From positions 1,612,001-1,676,000 of the forward strand of contig CP170561.1 in the NCBI GenBank assembly GCA_042701975.1: a stretch of DNA of 64,000 nucleotides, written 5' to 3'. The stretch is from JAFALK01 sp042701975 (GTDB taxonomy: Bacteria; Pseudomonadota; Gammaproteobacteria; Burkholderiales; Burkholderiaceae_C). Positions 11,647-19,744 of the stretch are shown here, in pieces. The notes below the pieces were generated by a model. The model was not told the origin of the DNA. It did not search any database and was given only the letters and a program-made list of their open reading frames with translations. The number at the start of each line of letters is the position of its first letter. Position 1 is the stretch's first letter. Position numbers and translations under genes: made by a program.

Positions 11647-12185
11647 CCATTTCCGGCCTGTTGCTGGCTCTGCTCGCGCTCCTGTTCTTCTGGGGCGTGG
11701 GTGCCTACAACCGCCTGATGCAGCTGCGCAATGCCATCGGCGACGCCTTCCGCCAGCTGGAGCGCAATCTGAGCGAACGCAGCGAGGTCTGCACCCGCAT
11801 CATCGATGTGCTCACGCCGCTGATCCCCGAGGAGGCACCGAGCTTTGACGCGCTGGCCAATGCCGAGGCCGAGTCCAGCTCCGCCGTGCAGGCCGTGCGC
11901 GGCAAGCCCTACGCCGGCGAGCCCGTGAGCCAGCTGGCCGTGGCCAGTGCGCTGCACGCGGCGGCGCTGGCGCGCATCTCGGCCATGCTGGAGCTGCACC
12001 CGGAACTGCACGGCGAACCGGGCGTAGACGATTTGGTGGACGAGCTCAAGCTCATCGAACGCCAGCGCGCGTTTGCGCGCCAGCTTTTCAATCAGGCCGT
12101 GACGAAGTACAACGAGGCCCAGTCGCAGTTCCCAACGCGCGTGCTCGCCGGGCTTTATGGATTTGCCGAGGCGCGCACGCTTTGA
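11643..12185 (+). CDS. LemA family membrane protein
   Basis: A protein of 180 residues with one N-terminal membrane helix (residues 4-20) followed by a long helical bundle, as in LemA proteins. Family signatures are GAYNRLMQLRNAI near the start and TKYNEAQSQFPTRVLAGLYGF-like text near the end (residues about 155-175). The ATG at 11643 overlaps the queC stop as ATGA. LemA function is unknown. A downstream TPM-domain partner, common in other genomes, is absent here. Confidence 0.85.
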   Translation: MTISGLLLALLALLFFWGVGAYNRLMQLRNAIGDAFRQLERNLSERSEVCTRIIDVLTPLIPEEAPSFDALANAEAESSSAVQAVRGKPYAGEPVSQLAVASALHAAALARISAMLELHPELHGEPGVDDLVDELKLIERQRAFARQLFNQAVTKYNEAQSQFPTRVLAGLYGFAEARTL

Positions 12186-12197
12186 TGATCGATCACC

Positions 12198-12521
12198 ATG
12201 CGTCGACTGTTGCCGTTAGTCCTGCTGATCTGCGCTACCGCCGCCCAGGCTGAAGACGCCGCCGCCCTGCGCCTGCGCGCGCTGGCGGCCACCTGCGCCG
12301 GCTGCCACGGCACCGAGGGCCGCGCGCCGCGCGATTCGCTGGTGCCCGGCCTGGCCGGCATGCCGGCCGCGCATTTCCTCGTGCAGATGAAAGCCTTCCA
12401 GAACGGCGCGCGTCAAGGCACGCTGATGCCGCAACTGGCCAAGGGCTATACCGATGCGCAGATCCTGGCGTTGGCGCAGTACTTTGCGGCGCAGAAGCCG
12501 ACGACAGGAACGACGCCATGA
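12198..12521 (+). CDS. fccA: Sulfide dehydrogenase cytochrome c subunit
   Basis: A 107-residue periplasmic monohaem cytochrome c with a signal peptide (MRRLLPLVLLICATAAQA) and the haem motif CAGCH at residues 34-38; the likely distal ligand is a Met such as the one in GTLMPQ. It overlaps the next gene by ATGA. Because that gene encodes an FccB flavoprotein, this is most likely the electron-accepting subunit of flavocytochrome c sulfide dehydrogenase, which passes electrons from sulfide to the respiratory chain. On its own it would only be called a class I cytochrome. Confidence 0.85.
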   Translation: MRRLLPLVLLICATAAQAEDAAALRLRALAATCAGCHGTEGRAPRDSLVPGLAGMPAAHFLVQMKAFQNGARQGTLMPQLAKGYTDAQILALAQYFAAQKPTTGTTP

Positions 12522-13762
12522 CGCGCCGCCGCGAGCTGCTGCTGGCTGCTGCTGCCTTGCCGATGGTCCGCGCGAAGGCTGCCGCTCCGGCGCGCGTCGT
12601 CGTGGTCGGCGGCGGCTACGGTGGTGCCACGGCGGCCAAGTATCTGCGGCTGTTCTCGGGCGGCGCGATCGAGGTCGTGCTCGTCGAGCCCGAGGAAGCC
12701 TTTGTCTCCTGCCCCATGTCCAACCTCGTGCTGGCCGGGCGCTGGCAGATGGGCGACATCACCCGCTCGATCGGCGGCCTGGCTTCGCGCCACGGCGTTC
12801 GCATCGTGCGCGACCGGGCCAGGGCCGTCGACGTGGAGCGCCGCGAGCTGCGCCTTGCGCGCGGCGAGCCCATCGGCTACGACAAGCTCATCCTCTCGCC
12901 CGGCATCGACATGATCTGGAACGAGGTCGAGGGCCTCTCCGCCGCGCGTGACCGTGTCCTGCAAGCCTGGAAGGCCGGCCCCGAAACGGCGGCGCTGCGC
13001 CGCCAGCTCGAAGCCATGCCCGACGGCGGCGTGTTTGCCATCACCATTCCCGAGGCGCCTTACCGCTGCCCGCCCGGGCCCTACGAGCGCGCCTGCCTCG
13101 TGGCCGACTGGATGCGCGAAGCCAAGCCGCGCGCCAAGCTGCTGATCCTGGACGCCAATCCGGACGTGACCTCCAAGGGGCTGCTGTTCAAGAAGGTGTG
13201 GGCCGATCAGCATGCGGGTCGCATCGAGTACCGGCCGCAGAACAAGCTGGTGGCGATCGAGGGCGACACGCTTAAGTTCGAGCTTGCCGACGATGTGCGT
13301 GCCGACGTGATCAACGCGCTGCCACCGATGCGCGCCGGCCAGATCGCCGTGGATGCCGGCCTGGCCAACAGCAACGGCCGCTGGTGCCAGGTGCGCTTTC
13401 AGAACTTCGCGTCCACCGCCGCGCCGCACATCCACGTGATCGGCGATGCAATCCAGATCGCCAACGCCATGCCCAAGAGCGGGCACATGGCCAATGCGCA
13501 GGCCAAGGTCACGGCCGCAGCCATAACGGCCGAATTGAGCGGCATGGAGATCGATCCGGCGCCGATGCTGATGAACACCTGCTACAGCTTCACCGATGCG
13601 CGCAACGCCGTGCACGTGGCCAGCGTGCATGCCTACGCGGCGGCCGAGGCAACGTTCAAGCCGGTGGCCGGAGCGGGCGGACTCTCGGCCGCGCCGAACG
13701 AGATGGAGGCCCGCTACGCCTTCAACTGGGCGAAGACCATCTGGGCCGACATGCTCGATTGA
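12518..13762 (+). CDS. fccB: Flavocytochrome c sulfide dehydrogenase flavoprotein
   Basis: A 414-residue periplasmic FAD protein that oxidises sulfide to sulfur. It carries a twin-arginine type leader (MTRRRELLLAAAALP), a dinucleotide fold VVVGGGYGGATAAK, the FAD-linking Cys region in FVSCPMSN, and the two redox Cys expected in YRCPPGPYE and MNTCYSF. The second FAD signature HVIGDAIQIA is present. It is translationally coupled to fccA. The pair implies the host can use or detoxify sulfide. The gene converges on folE with a gap of 12 bp. Confidence 0.92.
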   Translation: MTRRRELLLAAAALPMVRAKAAAPARVVVVGGGYGGATAAKYLRLFSGGAIEVVLVEPEEAFVSCPMSNLVLAGRWQMGDITRSIGGLASRHGVRIVRDRARAVDVERRELRLARGEPIGYDKLILSPGIDMIWNEVEGLSAARDRVLQAWKAGPETAALRRQLEAMPDGGVFAITIPEAPYRCPPGPYERACLVADWMREAKPRAKLLILDANPDVTSKGLLFKKVWADQHAGRIEYRPQNKLVAIEGDTLKFELADDVRADVINALPPMRAGQIAVDAGLANSNGRWCQVRFQNFASTAAPHIHVIGDAIQIANAMPKSGHMANAQAKVTAAAITAELSGMEIDPAPMLMNTCYSFTDARNAVHVASVHAYAAAEATFKPVAGAGGLSAAPNEMEARYAFNWAKTIWADMLD

Positions 13763-13774
13763 CGGGCTGATCGA

Positions 13775-14452
13775 TCAGGCGCCACGCAGCGAGAGGAATT
13801 CGCGGCGCAGGGCCGCATCCTTGAGGAAGGCGCCGCGCATCACGCTGCTGGTCATCTTGGCGCCGTCGTCCTTGACGCCGCGCCAGTGCATGCAGAAGTG
13901 ATCGGCTTCCATCACCACGGCCAGGCCGTCGGGCTTGATGCGGCCTTCGATCTCGTTGGCCAGCATGACGATGGCCTCTTCCTGGATTTGCGGGCGGCTC
14001 ATGATCCAGTCGGTCAGGCGCGCGTACTTCGACAGGCCGATCAGGTTGGACGATTCGTTGGGCAGCACGCCGATCCACACCCGGCCCATGATCGGGCAGA
14101 GGTGGTGCGAGCAGGCGCTGCGGACCGTGATCGGGCCGACCATCATCAGCTCGTTCAGGCGCTCGGCGTTGGGGAACTCGGTCACGTCGGGCGCCTTCAC
14201 GTAGCGGCCCTTGAAGACCTCACGCAGGAACATCTTGGCCACGCGCTTGGCGGTGTCCTGCGTGTTGTGGTCGCTCTCGGTGTCGATCACCAGCGCCTTG
14301 AGCACCTCGGCCATCTTGGCCTGCACTTCGGCCTGCAGGCCTTCGAGCTCGCCTTCCTCGATGAAGTCGGCGATGTTGTCATTGGCGTGGTGGCGGCAGC
14401 CCGCTGAAACAAGGCGGTAGCGGATGCGCTCGGAGATGGAGTTGTCGCTCAT
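13775..14452 (-). CDS. folE: GTP cyclohydrolase I
   Basis: The first enzyme of tetrahydrofolate and queuosine synthesis. It converts GTP to dihydroneopterin triphosphate. The 225-residue product shows the zinc ligands in CSHHLCP and HFCMHW and the conserved ESSNLIGLSKYARL stretch. The start MSDNSISERI at 14452 is chosen over an in-frame ATG at 14485; the frame continues far upstream only as a shadow of rsmB. It diverges from rsmB with about 55 bp between starts, so the promoters share this gap. Confidence 0.95.
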   Translation of the reverse strand: MSDNSISERIRYRLVSAGCRHHANDNIADFIEEGELEGLQAEVQAKMAEVLKALVIDTESDHNTQDTAKRVAKMFLREVFKGRYVKAPDVTEFPNAERLNELMMVGPITVRSACSHHLCPIMGRVWIGVLPNESSNLIGLSKYARLTDWIMSRPQIQEEAIVMLANEIEGRIKPDGLAVVMEADHFCMHWRGVKDDGAKMTSSVMRGAFLKDAALRREFLSLRGA

Positions 14453-14506
14453 GGAACGGCTCAGGGCAAAACAGGGATGCGCCATTGTGGGGCCTACACT
14501 GACAAC

Positions 14507-15850
14507 GTGTCGTCCGCTCCCATTTCGCCCCCTTCCGCCCCGCTTCACCAGCTGCTGCGCGCCAGCGCCGATGCCGTCCAGGCCGTGCGCCAGGGCCGCT
14601 CGCTGACCGAGGCGCTGGCCCGCACCCCGTCGCCGGTGCGCCCGGGTGCGCAGGCACTGAGCTTCCTGACGCTGCGCCGGCTCGGCGCCGTGCAGGCCTT
14701 GCTCAAGGTCCTGGTGCCGAAGAAGCCGCAGCCCAAGATCGAAGGGCTGTTGCTCGTCGCCCTGGTCCTGCTGTGGCCCGATGACACGCCGCCGTACGCC
14801 GAGCACACGGTCGTCGATCAGGCCGTGAAGGCCGTGAAAGAGCGCGCCAGCGGCGGCTTCGTCAACGCGGTACTGCGCCGCTTCCTGCGCGAGCGCGATG
14901 GCCTCGTGGCCGGCCTGGCGGGCGATCTGGTGGCCGTGCACAACCATCCGGCGTGGTGGATCGCCCAGCTGCGCAAGGACTGGCCTGAGAGCTGGGAACA
15001 GCTGCTTGCTGCCAACAACGAACACCCGCCGATGACGCTGCGGCCCCGTGCCGAGGCGAACGCTTACGTTCAGCGGCTTCAGGACGAGGCCGGCATCGTG
15101 GCACACCTGGTCAGCCAGGGCGGACATCAGGCCGTGGCGCTAGAGCGCGCCGTGCCGGTCGACAGGCTGCCCGGCTTTGCCGCCGGCGAGGTCTCGGTGC
15201 AGGACCTGGCCGCCCAACTCGCGGCGCCGCTGCTGCTGAACAGCGGCGAAGCGCTGCCCCAAAGTGCGCGCGTGCTCGATGCCTGCTCCGCCCCCGGCGG
15301 CAAGACTGCACACCTGCTGGAGTTGAGGCCCGACCTCGAGCTGCTGGCCCTGGACAGCGACGCCGACCGGCTTGTCCGCGTCAACGACAACCTCACCCGC
15401 CTTCACCTGCGCGCCCAGACCCGCGTCGCCGACGCGCGCGAGGTGGCCAGCTGGCACGACGGCCGCCCCTTCGACGCCATCCTGCTCGACGCGCCCTGCA
15501 GCGCCTCAGGCATCGTGCGCCGTCACCCGGATGCGCGCTGGCTGCGTCGTGCCGACGACATCGCGCGTCTGGCCGAGATCCAGGCCGGGCTGCTCGACGC
15601 GCTGTGGCCCTTGCTGAAAGCTGGCGGGCGCATGGTGTACGCCACGTGCTCGGTCTTCAAGGACGAAGGCGCGCACCAGATCGACGCGTTTTTGCAACGA
15701 CACGGTGATGCTCAGGCCCAGGACGTGGCCGGCGTCACGGGGCATCTGCTGCCCCTGGCTGACAATGGTTCGACCTCAGCCGGGGAGGGCCCGGCAGGGC
15801 CGTCGGTACTCGACGGCTTCTATTACGCCCTGCTGGTCAAGAGCCGTTGA
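14507..15850 (+). CDS. rsmB: 16S rRNA m5C967 methyltransferase
   Basis: A SAM-dependent enzyme methylating C967 of 16S rRNA. The N-terminal NusB-like RNA-binding domain (residues about 15-140) is followed by a Rossmann methyltransferase domain with the SAM motif DACSAPGGKT, the PCSASG motif and the catalytic ATCS Cys. The GTG at 14507 gives 447 residues; an in-frame ATG at 14477 is an alternative but overlaps the probable divergent promoters. It heads a cluster rsmB, DUF4390, ntrY, ntrX that is conserved in Burkholderiales. Confidence 0.93.
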   Translation: MSSAPISPPSAPLHQLLRASADAVQAVRQGRSLTEALARTPSPVRPGAQALSFLTLRRLGAVQALLKVLVPKKPQPKIEGLLLVALVLLWPDDTPPYAEHTVVDQAVKAVKERASGGFVNAVLRRFLRERDGLVAGLAGDLVAVHNHPAWWIAQLRKDWPESWEQLLAANNEHPPMTLRPRAEANAYVQRLQDEAGIVAHLVSQGGHQAVALERAVPVDRLPGFAAGEVSVQDLAAQLAAPLLLNSGEALPQSARVLDACSAPGGKTAHLLELRPDLELLALDSDADRLVRVNDNLTRLHLRAQTRVADAREVASWHDGRPFDAILLDAPCSASGIVRRHPDARWLRRADDIARLAEIQAGLLDALWPLLKAGGRMVYATCSVFKDEGAHQIDAFLQRHGDAQAQDVAGVTGHLLPLADNGSTSAGEGPAGPSVLDGFYYALLVKSR

Positions 15851-16455
15851 AATTCCACCATCCGTCCATCGCCGAATCGCGTCGCTTCCGCGGCCTGCAG
15901 GCCTTCCTGCTCGCAGCGCTGCTGGCCGTGGTCGGGCTGCTGGCGCGGGCCGAGGGCGTGGAGCTCACGCTCAGCACCCAGCGCGCCGAGGACGGACTGA
16001 ACCTCAGCTACAGCACCCGCTTCGAGCTGCCGCGCTCGGCGGACGATGCGCTGCTCAAGGGCGTGCCGATCTATTTCACGGTCGAAGCACAGGTCTTCCG
16101 CAACCGCTGGTACTGGCGCGATGCGCGCATGAACAAGGCCTCGCGCACCTGGCGCCTGGCCTGGCAGCCGCTCACCCGGCAGTACAAGGTTTCCAGCGGC
16201 GGCCTGAACCAGAGCTACAACAGCCTGGCCGAGGCGCTGGCCGTCATCCGCGATACCGCCGGCTGGCGCATCGCCGAGCCCAAGGAGCTGGAAGATAGCG
16301 GCAGTTACTATCTGGAGTTCAGCTTCCGGCTTGATACCAGCCAGCTGCCCCGGCCCATGCAGATCGGCCTGGGCGCGCCCCAGGGCTGGGGCCTGGCGAT
16401 CGAGCGCACCGTGCAGCTGAATCCTGACTTCAGCATCCGTGCTGCGGCCAATTGA
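15847..16455 (+). CDS. DUF4390 domain protein
   Basis: A 202-residue protein with one hydrophobic N-terminal segment (residues about 16-36) that is a signal or anchor, followed by a beta-rich DUF4390 domain (LTLSTQRAEDGLNLSYSTRF onward). It opens with TTG at 15847, overlapping the rsmB stop by TTGA. The family occurs almost only next to NtrY-type kinases in betaproteobacteria, so a periplasmic accessory role in NtrY sensing is a reasonable inference without direct proof. Confidence 0.85.
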   Translation: MKFHHPSIAESRRFRGLQAFLLAALLAVVGLLARAEGVELTLSTQRAEDGLNLSYSTRFELPRSADDALLKGVPIYFTVEAQVFRNRWYWRDARMNKASRTWRLAWQPLTRQYKVSSGGLNQSYNSLAEALAVIRDTAGWRIAEPKELEDSGSYYLEFSFRLDTSQLPRPMQIGLGAPQGWGLAIERTVQLNPDFSIRAAAN

Positions 16456-16495
16456 TTGCCTGATTGATTCTTCCGATTCCTTTCTCCTCTCATCC

Positions 16496-18790
16496 ATGAC
16501 GCGAGCGACCAGATGGGCCTGGGTCATCTCCCTGGTGACCATGACGGGCATCAGCGGCGTGCTGGCCTTCCTGCTCTCCATCGGTGCCACCGGTGGCCGC
16601 GGCTTCTTCGAGCGCCACTACGTCTGGCTGTTCTGGCTCAACGCCCTGGTGGCGACGCTGCTGGTCACGGTCATCGTCGCCTCGGCCGTGCGGCTGTTCT
16701 GGCGCGTGCGCCACGGCGAATTCGGCAGCCGGCTGCTGCTCAAGCTGGCGGGCATCTTCGCGCTCGTCGGCGTGGTGCCGGGCGTGCTGATCTACACCGT
16801 CTCCTACCAGTTCGTGAACCGCTCGATCGAGAGCTGGTTCGATGTGCGCCTGGCCAGTGCGCTGGAAGCCGGCCTGAACCTGGGCCGCAGTACGCTGGAC
16901 AGCATGGTCAGCGACCTGGCCCAGAAGACGCATGACGCCGCCGAGCGCAGCTTCCAGGCCGACAGCAACCAGCCGCAGCTGCTGATCCTGGAGCGGCTGC
17001 GCGAGCAGATGGGCGCGCGCACCGTGGCCCTGGTGGGCTCGGGCGGCCAGATCCTGCTGGCCAGCGGTGGCGACATCCGCTCGCTCACGCCCGATCGACC
17101 CAGCCTGGCGCTGCTTCGCCAGGCCCGTGCCAACGGCTCGGCCAGCGAACTCGAAGGCCTGGAAGACGACACCCAGGCCGTGCAGGGCCAGGCCCGCATC
17201 CGCGCGCTGGCCCAGATTCCTGGCGGCGTGGAGCTGCGGCTGGGCCTGGCCGGCTCCAGCGGCATCGAGCGCTACCTGATGGTGGTGCAGCGCATCCCGC
17301 CCGGCGTGCTGGCCAATGCGCTGGCCGTGCAGAACGCCAGCAGCGAGTACCAGCAGCGCGCGCTGGAACGCGACGGCCTGCGGCGCATGTACCTCGGCAC
17401 CCTGACACTCGTGCTGGTGCTGGCCGTGTTTGCCGCGCTGCTGCTGGCCGTGATGCTGGGCAACCAGCTCGCGCGCCCGCTGCTGCTGCTGGCCGACGGC
17501 GTGCGCCAGGTGGCACAGGGCGACCTCTCCGTGAAGGCGGTGCTGGGTGCGCGAGATGAACTCTCTGGCCTGACGCGTTCCTTCGCCGACATGACCCAGC
17601 AGCTGGCCGACGCGCGCGGCATGGTTGAGCAAAGCGTCTCGCAGCTGGAAAGCGCGCGCACCCACCTGCAAACCATCCTGGACAACCTCACCGCCGGCGT
17701 GCTCGTGTTCGAGGCCGACGGCCGCATCTCCACCGCCAACCCGGGTGCGGCCGTGATCCTGCGCCAGGGCGAGCTGCGCGGCCAGCGCCTGGGCGAAGTG
17801 CATGGCCTGCGCGCCTTTGCCGAGACGGTGGAGCACCGCTTCGAGCAGCACGAGGCCGACGCGCCCGTGGACAGCAGCGACCACTGGCAGGACACCTTCG
17901 AGGTCCAGCTCCAGGCTGGCGGCGATCCGCTGACGCTGCTGGTGCGCGGCGCCTCGCTGCCGATGCGCGCGCGGCTGCTGGTGTTCGACGACATCTCCGA
18001 CGTGGTCTCGGCCCAGCGCTCGGCCGCCTGGAGCGAGGTGGCGCGCCGCCTGGCCCACGAGATCAAGAACCCGCTCACGCCCATCCAGCTCTCGGCGGAG
18101 CGGCTGCAGCACAAGCTCGAAGCAAAGCTCGAGGGCAGCGACCAGTCGATGCTCACCCGCGCGGTGGGCACCATCGTCAACCAGGTGCAGGCGATGAAGC
18201 AGCTCGTCAACGAGTTCCGCGATTACGCCCGCCTGCCCTCCGCCAAGCTGCACCCGCTGGATCTGAACGCCCTGGTGGCCGAGGTGCTGAGCCTCTACGC
18301 CGAGGCCCAGGAAACCGGCCGCCTGACCGCCGTGCTCGACCGCGACGCCCACCGCATCGTCGGCGACGCCAGCCAGCTGCGCCAGGTCATCCACAACCTG
18401 GTGCAAAACGCCCTGGACGCCGTCCACGACCGGCCCGACGGCCATGTGGAGCTGGCCCTGCAGCAGAGCTGGACGCCCGAGGGCCAGCCGCGCTCCGTGC
18501 GCCTGGTCATCACCGACAACGGCCCCGGATTTGCCGAGAAAGTGCTCAAGCGAGCCTTCGAACCCTACGTCACCACCAAGACCAAGGGCACCGGCCTGGG
18601 CCTGGCCGTGGTGAAGAAAATCGCCGATGAACACGGCGCCCGCGTGCGTCTGACCAATCTCCATGCACCCGAAGGCGCCGCGTCTGAGGGCAGCCCCTCA
18701 GTGACGGGCGCTCAAGTTTCGCTATCATTTTCCAAACTCGCGACCGCTGCTGATGCGGGTAACACACGTTCCAGCCCGCTAGAGAGCTAG
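16496..18790 (+). CDS. ntrY: NtrY-like membrane histidine kinase
   Basis: A 764-residue sensor kinase of the NtrY group. There are several N-terminal membrane helices (residues about 10-100), a large periplasmic domain, a further helix near residue 305, HAMP, a PAS-like region (about 395-490), the H-box RLAHEIKNPLTP with phosphoacceptor His at residue 521, and a HATPase ending in a GTGLGLAV G-box. The ATG at 16496 is preferred over an in-frame GTG at 16439 because it starts just before the first helix. Its partner is the response regulator 14 bp downstream. NtrY/NtrX systems respond to nitrogen or redox status in several proteobacteria. Confidence 0.88.
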   Translation: MTRATRWAWVISLVTMTGISGVLAFLLSIGATGGRGFFERHYVWLFWLNALVATLLVTVIVASAVRLFWRVRHGEFGSRLLLKLAGIFALVGVVPGVLIYTVSYQFVNRSIESWFDVRLASALEAGLNLGRSTLDSMVSDLAQKTHDAAERSFQADSNQPQLLILERLREQMGARTVALVGSGGQILLASGGDIRSLTPDRPSLALLRQARANGSASELEGLEDDTQAVQGQARIRALAQIPGGVELRLGLAGSSGIERYLMVVQRIPPGVLANALAVQNASSEYQQRALERDGLRRMYLGTLTLVLVLAVFAALLLAVMLGNQLARPLLLLADGVRQVAQGDLSVKAVLGARDELSGLTRSFADMTQQLADARGMVEQSVSQLESARTHLQTILDNLTAGVLVFEADGRISTANPGAAVILRQGELRGQRLGEVHGLRAFAETVEHRFEQHEADAPVDSSDHWQDTFEVQLQAGGDPLTLLVRGASLPMRARLLVFDDISDVVSAQRSAAWSEVARRLAHEIKNPLTPIQLSAERLQHKLEAKLEGSDQSMLTRAVGTIVNQVQAMKQLVNEFRDYARLPSAKLHPLDLNALVAEVLSLYAEAQETGRLTAVLDRDAHRIVGDASQLRQVIHNLVQNALDAVHDRPDGHVELALQQSWTPEGQPRSVRLVITDNGPGFAEKVLKRAFEPYVTTKTKGTGLGLAVVKKIADEHGARVRLTNLHAPEGAASEGSPSVTGAQVSLSFSKLATAADAGNTRSSPLES

Positions 18791-18804
18791 AGACTTAGGG
18801 ATCC

Positions 18805-19509
18805 ATGGCCACCATTCTTGTCGTCGATGACGAACTGGGCATTCGCGCCCTGCTGTCTGAAATCCTCAGTGATGAGGGGCACGCCGTAGAGCTGGCCGAG
18901 AACGCCGCACAGGCCCGCGCCATGCGCGAGCGCCTGCGGCCCGATCTGGTGTTGCTGGACATCTGGATGCCCGATGTCGACGGCATCACGCTCCTCAAGG
19001 AGTGGGGTGGCCAGGGGCTGCTGAACATGCCGGTGATCATGATGAGCGGCCACGGCACCATCGACACCGCTGTGGAAGCCACCAAGTTCGGCGCCATCGC
19101 CTTCCTGGAAAAGCCCATCACCCTGCAAAAACTGCTGCGCGCCGTGGAGCAGGCCCTGGTCAAGACCGTGGCGCCGCGTCCCGCCGCACCTGTCGTCGGC
19201 CTGCAGAGTTATGCGCGCAGCAGCAACGAGATGCCCACTTACGTCGCTCCCACCCTCGGCGTTGTCCAGCCCGTTGCTCTGCCGGTCTCGGCGGGTCTTT
19301 CCTCCGAACAGAGCTTCGAGCTCGACCGCCCGCTGCGTGAAGCACGCGACGCCTTCGAGAAGAGCTACTTCGAATTCCACCTCGCCAAGGAGAACGGCTC
19401 TATGACCCGGGTGGCTGAGAAGACCGGCCTGGAGCGCACGCACCTCTACCGCAAGCTCAAGCAGCTTGGCGTCGACCTCAGCCGGAACAAGCGCGGCAAC
19501 GGCGTTTGA
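18805..19509 (+). CDS. Short NtrX-like response regulator (receiver plus Fis helix-turn-helix)
   Basis: A 234-residue regulator. The receiver domain spans residues 1-120, with the phospho-acceptor Asp52 in LLDIWMPD and the switch Lys in LEKPIT. A Pro/Ala-rich linker (about 128-175) leads to a C-terminal Fis-type helix-turn-helix (VAEKTGLERTHLYRKLKQLG). The central AAA+ sigma-54 activation domain of classical NtrX is missing, so it is unlikely to activate sigma-54 promoters directly. It is partnered with the upstream ntrY. A weak AGGGA lies before the ATG at 18805. Confidence 0.88.
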   Translation: MATILVVDDELGIRALLSEILSDEGHAVELAENAAQARAMRERLRPDLVLLDIWMPDVDGITLLKEWGGQGLLNMPVIMMSGHGTIDTAVEATKFGAIAFLEKPITLQKLLRAVEQALVKTVAPRPAAPVVGLQSYARSSNEMPTYVAPTLGVVQPVALPVSAGLSSEQSFELDRPLREARDAFEKSYFEFHLAKENGSMTRVAEKTGLERTHLYRKLKQLGVDLSRNKRGNGV

Positions 19510-19511
19510 TC

Positions 19512-19541
19512 TCGACCGGGCCCTGATTGCTGTGCTATAGT
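19512..19541 (+). promoter_or_regulatory. Putative tRNA-Phe promoter
   Basis: TATAGT at 19536-19541 is a good -10 hexamer. TCGACC at 19512-19517 is a weak -35 candidate, 18 bp upstream. Initiation would fall about 25 bp before the tRNA. This is pattern matching only. Confidence 0.4.
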
Positions 19542-19573
19542 CACTGTCTTCGCTTTTCGGAGCGAGACAAAAA

Positions 19574-19649
19574 GGCCTGGTAGCTCAGTTGGTAGAGCAG
19601 CGGATTGAAAATCCGCGTGTCGGTGGTTCGATTCCGCCCCAGGCCACCA
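19574..19649 (+). tRNA. tRNA-Phe (GAA)
   Basis: A complete 76-nt tRNA. The acceptor arms are GGCCTGG (19574-19580) and CCAGGCC (19639-19645), followed by discriminator A and an encoded CCA (19647-19649). The anticodon arm GCGGA-TTGAAAA-TCCGC gives anticodon GAA for Phe. The T-arm GGTTCGATTCC is intact. The 3' half (from 19630) is the attachment site of the island stack that follows. Confidence 0.97.
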
Positions 19650-19655
19650 AGAATG
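19630..19655 (+). repeat. attL: tRNA-Phe 3' end used as island attachment site
   Basis: The segment GATTCCGCCCCAGGCCACCA and the next bases GAATGC recur, with one base deleted, at 47686-47711. A shorter part recurs at 26991-27001, and a decayed form at 63266-63290. An integrase gene starts 144 bp downstream. This is the standard layout of a tRNA-targeting tyrosine-recombinase island. Confidence 0.85.
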
Positions 19656-19658
19656 CAA

Positions 19659-19691
19659 GCCCTTGATTCCTAACGGACTCAGGGGCTTTTT
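19659..19691 (+). terminator. Rho-independent terminator after tRNA-Phe
   Basis: A 12-bp stem GCCCTTGATTCC / GGACTCAGGGGC with one wobble and one mismatch, a TAAC loop and a run of five T. It probably ends the tRNA transcript. A near copy exists at 63295-63328. Confidence 0.75.
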
Positions 19692-19723
19692 GCTTTTGGA
19701 CGCATCGCTGAGCCGGTTGGTCT

Positions 19724-19744
19724 GGTACACCAGACAGGTACACC
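19724..19744 (+). repeat. Paired GGTACACC half-sites (putative integrase arm sites, left end)
   Basis: Two exact copies of GGTACACC, at 19724-19731 and 19737-19744, lie 13 bp apart between the tRNA terminator and the integrase start. The reverse complement GGTGTACC appears in similar pairs just before each downstream attachment-like site, so these are probably arm-type binding sites of the integrase. The inference rests on position and repetition. Confidence 0.55.

Noticed and set aside
16490..18664. 724-codon minus-strand frame opposite ntrY
   Set aside because: Antisense shadow; ntrY on the plus strand has every kinase motif.
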